DNA of 64,000 bases, from assembly GCA_973895155.1 (NCBI GenBank), contig OZ316894.1, positions 25,668,001 through 25,732,000 on the forward strand, given 5' to 3'. The position numbers and the translations under genes are program-made. The notes beneath the pieces are model-generated. The model worked only from the letters and a program-made list of their open reading frames with translations, had not been told where the DNA came from and did not search any database. Origin of the DNA: Marsupella aquatica (Eukaryota; Marchantiophyta). Position 1 is the stretch's first letter. Every line of letters starts with the position of its first letter. Below are positions 60,840-64,000 of the stretch, one piece after another.

Positions 60840-61886
60840 TGCATGGAGCCAGCCCTCAATTCTTCTGCCCTCGGAACTCCCTGGCAAAATGCCAACTTTG
60901 ATGGACCACCGGGTCCTGTTACATGTCATCTGGGCGAGGTTGTTCGTCACCCTGCTTCTTGTTCCGTGCAGATGCTTTGCAGGTACACTTTGTTTGAATC
61001 GTTTTTCAATGGTCGGGACTGATGTTAATTCTGTACATTGACCCGGAGCTGTGTTGGCCGTGGCAACAGTGGGAACCGCGGTGTCACTTGAAAGTGAAAG
61101 ATCAAACCGTAGTATGCCGGAAGCGCATGATACTGACAAAGGAGATTAATTTGGGCGAGAGAGAGAGTCCAGCAAGCGCTCCAGCATGAAGGGCGCTGAA
61201 TGCAGCATCATTCATTCATTTGGTGCGAAAATGGAGATTCCCGAGCCAGTATTTAGGGCTGCGAAGTCAACATCCGTGCCTGTGCTCCGCAACAAGCCGA
61301 GGAATGAATTGTAATCCTTCCCTGCCTCCAAACAGCAGTCACATTAACTGCAGGAACCGGGGCTCGGAATCTCCTCGGGACGATGAGAATGTCGATTTTA
61401 GAGAAGCTGGGATCGGCGTCAAAATTGGCAAAATCGACGATGTGGGGAAAGTAGTGTTAGCCCACAAGGTAGCCCGGCCCATAGTTGTAGATGTTCACAA
61501 ACCCAATTTTGCCGACGGCACCTCTCCATGGAGTTTGGAAATGGTAATGACATCCTTCAGTGATGCTCTCCAACATAGACATGGACGTATTCTTCGAGTC
61601 AATTGTAGCGAAGTCGGTAGCCCATTAGCGCGGAACCAACGTTTGGGTTTGCAGCAACAATCGCTGAGAATAGGGGTTCAGAAACAATGAAGACAGAAAA
61701 ATAGGTGATCATGCTATCGAGCTCGCGCATCATTCCTGTAATGACAAACATGCTAGTCATCTCACTGTATCTGGGATAACCTCCGAGCAACTCAGTCACA
61801 TTCAGATCTGCATCCGTTGGCGTTGGCAGTAAACTGAGCACCATCACCGTGCCCACCACAACGAGACCTGCTGCTGACAGCCCCAT
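60840..61886 (-). pseudogene. Fasciclin-like arabinogalactan protein (FLA) pseudogene
   Basis: FLAs are secreted, usually GPI-anchored cell-surface glycoproteins with FAS1 adhesion domains. From ATG 61886 the minus strand encodes a signal-peptide-like stretch (GLSAAGLVVVGTVMVLSLLP), then LNVTELLGGYP opening a FAS1 domain. The frame stops at 61599; the family match resumes in other frames as GAVGKIGFVNIYNYGPGYLV, then in a second FAS1 domain as FLGLLRSTGTDVDFAALNTG, SGISIFAPNE and QYHALPAYYGL. At least four frame breaks or stops separate these pieces and no intron sites explain them, so the gene is dead. The C-terminal Pro-rich region and GPI signal are not recognisable. A distant end near 60840 reads ILPGSSEGR, where FLAs read a VLLP-type motif. 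Confidence 0.8.
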
Positions 61887-61959
61887 TGCGTGCTGGCCCT
61901 TCATGAACAAACACCCTTGTCCAATGCTGAGCTCGTAGCAATGCAGAGATCTCACTCAC

Positions 61960-63495
61960 CTAAACTTTATCCCAGCGCAGGCAACATGCTGCTGCTCTCA
62001 ACAATGCAAGCTCAACGATAGCAAACTCACCAACAACCTCAAAATCCTTCACAGAGGCAGTCAACACTGGTTCCCCTTATCACCAAATTCGAAGGACACA
62101 ATCGAGCCAGCTGAGCGCACCAGCTGAGCTACCGAGTTGAGCTACTGAGCTGCGCTGAGCACACAGAGAAGCTCGTCCGCGTCTGGTTGGAGAAGCACCG
62201 GCATGCGAATGAGCTGGTCTTCTTTCCTCCTCAACTGAGACTGATGTTGGTGGAGCGCGCGGCGAGATGGATGCGCAAACAGAAGCGTGAACTGAACTGG
62301 AGCATGAGGGGATTGAAAGTTGCATAGATATGAAAGCAGGAGCTCGGGGGGCCGGGGGCGGGGGGCGGGGGGCGGGGGGCAGAGGGCTTTCGCTCGAGGG
62401 CCTTGGCAACGGCCGGGAAGTGAAGTGTCTCGGTTCCCTGATGAGTGTGATGACTCTGATGCTGAGAAGGGGGCCCGCCGGAAGTCCGTTTCAACTTTCA
62501 AGATCTTGGAGATTGGACCCACCAGTACGACGACTCGAGGTCCGCGAATCGGCTGATACCAGTCGCGCACTTCCTTCCCGCAATGGCAGGATGCCGCCGC
62601 ATCTGGTCCTGGCCATGATCCATCCCACGGGGATAGAGAGCTGCCACTGCTCTTGTAACCGCTAATTTGCTGCATTCTTCTCTTCGGCTGCATTTATGAA
62701 TCTTTCTTTTACTCTTTCCTGTTGTTTCCTTTATCCATATTCTATTCGGGTGATCTCCCGAGCTCCTGGGTTTCCAAGCCTCGGTCTTACTTCCTTCTGA
62801 GGAAACCTCTGGTAAGCGTTCATCTGACCGCGGCTGCGACCGGAGAACATAGGCGTTCATCTTGTCACTGGTCAGTCTGCGTTCCGTCCTTCGTTACCTT
62901 GTCCGTTACTGTTCGTTGTCGTCCAGTTTTCTTTTCCCCACGAGACGTTTTCATTCGCCCAGGAGAAACAAGCGAACGCTTTTATTCTTGTTTCTGCGGT
63001 TAGGCCCCTTTACAGTACCTGCGTGTGTGAGTTCTCCCTTCCGGAAGGACGGTGTGTCGTCCAGTTTTGCTCTGTCCCCGGACATGGCGACCGTGAAGAT
63101 GCCCTCTTAAAGTTCCCTCTTGCGGAATCTGTCTGTCGGTGTCTAGTACCTCCCTTCGACCGTTCACCCATCCACTCCTACATGCCCTCCTTGCGTGGCG
63201 GATTGTGTCTCTCTTTGCCAGTGACTGGCGCGAGCTTCCGTTCACCCTCTGTTCCGTGGGGAAACGTCTGTAAGTTTGCTCTGTCTCGCTCTTTATCTGT
63301 ATGCCGTGGGGTGTTGCGTTCTCGGTAGGGTTGGCTCCGGGTCGGTCTTTACGTTAGGGGTGAACGAATGCTATCGTCGACGACGACACAATTTGCGCCC
63401 CCTGAGGAGCGGTTCGATTGCCGTTGGCTGCCAGGGCGTGTGGCGCGAGAGCAGCAGGGTGACTGATTCGGTCGTCTGGTCATCGGTCGAGAACT
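61960..63495. other. GC-rich region upstream of the terminal gene, probable promoter
   Basis: No protein family recognised in frames of either strand (up to 183 codons on the minus strand, in GC-rich DNA where long chance frames are common). The last several hundred bases before 63496 are pyrimidine-rich and probably form the leader of the downstream gene. Confidence 0.4.
62345..62387 (+). other. G-quadruplex-like G tract
   Basis: Five or more runs of three to six G separated by one or two C or A (GGGGGGCC, GGGGGCGG and onward to GAGGG) satisfy the usual G4 pattern on the plus strand. Confidence 0.85.
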
Positions 63496-63714
63496 ATGGC
63501 ATCGGATAGATTGTTAAGCAGGAAGGAAAGGAGTGGTGCTTCTTTTTCTTCTTCTCGCATTGCCGCGGCGGTTATTTTGGGAATTACGCTGGGGGCATTG
63601 CTGGCGTTGTGGCACCCTCATGGTCTTTCGGCATCGAATTCTGTCTCCTCTGTCTTGGGTAGGAGTAGCTCTTTGCCCATCGGTACCGGTTTGCGCCGCT
63701 CCTCGCTTCTCAAG
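63496..63714 (+). CDS. First exon of a type II membrane protein gene, continues beyond the window
   Basis: ATG 63496 opens 73 codons ending at an AAG|GTGATT donor at 63714-63716. The peptide has a basic head (MASDRLLSRKERSG), one hydrophobic segment (IAAAVILGITLGALLALW, residues about 22-39), then HPHG and a Ser-rich stem. This layout is typical of plant Golgi type II enzymes such as glycosyltransferases, but the catalytic part lies outside the window, so the family is open. No further exon was found before 64000. Confidence 0.68.
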
Positions 63715-64000
63715 GTGATTCGGGTTATCCTCCAGCATGCTCCATGTTTTTTCTCAAGAATTTTATTGATCTCAGCCTCTACTACATGCTTCGAGCTCAT
63801 TCTCACATTATTCCTTGCGAGCTCATTCTCACATTATTCCTTGCTTAAAATTTTCAGTGATCTTATCATCCCCTGCATTCTTCAAAATTTATCGGCGAAT
63901 TGTTCCTTGCTGTAGTATTTTAATTATATGGTCTTAATGAAGGTCAGTGCCCTTGTATTTTCGTGGCTTGGAATCTTCAGTGGGAAGTACAGACTTCCCC

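Noticed and set aside
62142-62693. 183-codon minus-strand frame
   Set aside because: Lies in GC-rich DNA across the G tract; no recognisable domain, and the opposite strand is also open.

Overview
This 64-kb window is nuclear DNA of a land plant. The genes have GT-AG introns. They include a plant O-fucosyltransferase-like (GT106-type) protein, an R2R3-MYB factor, a plant coiled-coil protein of the Arabidopsis At5g13560 type and a fasciclin-like arabinogalactan protein (FLA) relic. The long stretches between genes hold decayed repeats, MITE-like elements, a mitochondrial rRNA fragment and a nearly complete Ty1/Copia retrotransposon. The extra C-terminal intron in the MYB gene hints at a non-seed plant (bryophyte, lycophyte or fern), but the clade cannot be fixed from the sequence alone.

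Layout. 1.1-7.0 kb (+): O-fucosyltransferase-family gene, nine exons placed and one linking exon not found. 7-14.9 kb: repeat-rich, with tandem duplications, a NUMT of rrn18 (minus) and a 285-bp MITE with TIRs and an 8-bp TSD. 15.0-15.5 kb (+): two-exon gene for a 66-aa single-pass membrane protein. 15.5-22.4 kb: repeats, including degraded LTR/PBS-like arrays. 22.48-29.04 kb (+): Copia element with unusually short 114-bp LTRs and a perfect CTCGC target-site duplication. Its single gag-pol frame is broken by two TGA codons and its integrase has lost the first catalytic Asp. It sits at the junction of two tandem host repeat units. 31.7-34.6 kb (-): four-exon R2R3-MYB gene, 494 aa. 34.7-39.9 kb: repeats and a 376-bp inverted-repeat element. 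40.0-47.6 kb (-): 16-exon coiled-coil gene, 714 aa, with one additional in-frame 54-nt cassette exon candidate. 50.7-55.4 kb (-): eight-exon PH-domain gene that I cannot assign to a known family. All its intron phases agree, and its 5' end runs up against a GATGTCGT-type satellite (55.5-56.3 kb). 56.3-60.8 kb: repeats. 60.8-61.9 kb (-): frameshifted FLA pseudogene. 62.3 kb: G-quadruplex-like tract. 63.5 kb to the end (+): first exon of a type II membrane protein gene that continues outside the window.

The genes do not form a pathway or operon; each is an independent plant transcription unit. The O-fucosyltransferase-family protein and the FLA relic both relate to the cell wall, but nothing in the sequence links them. 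The most unusual items are the PH-domain gene of unknown family, the short-LTR Copia element with its extra reverse-transcriptase segment, and the cassette exon in the coiled-coil gene.
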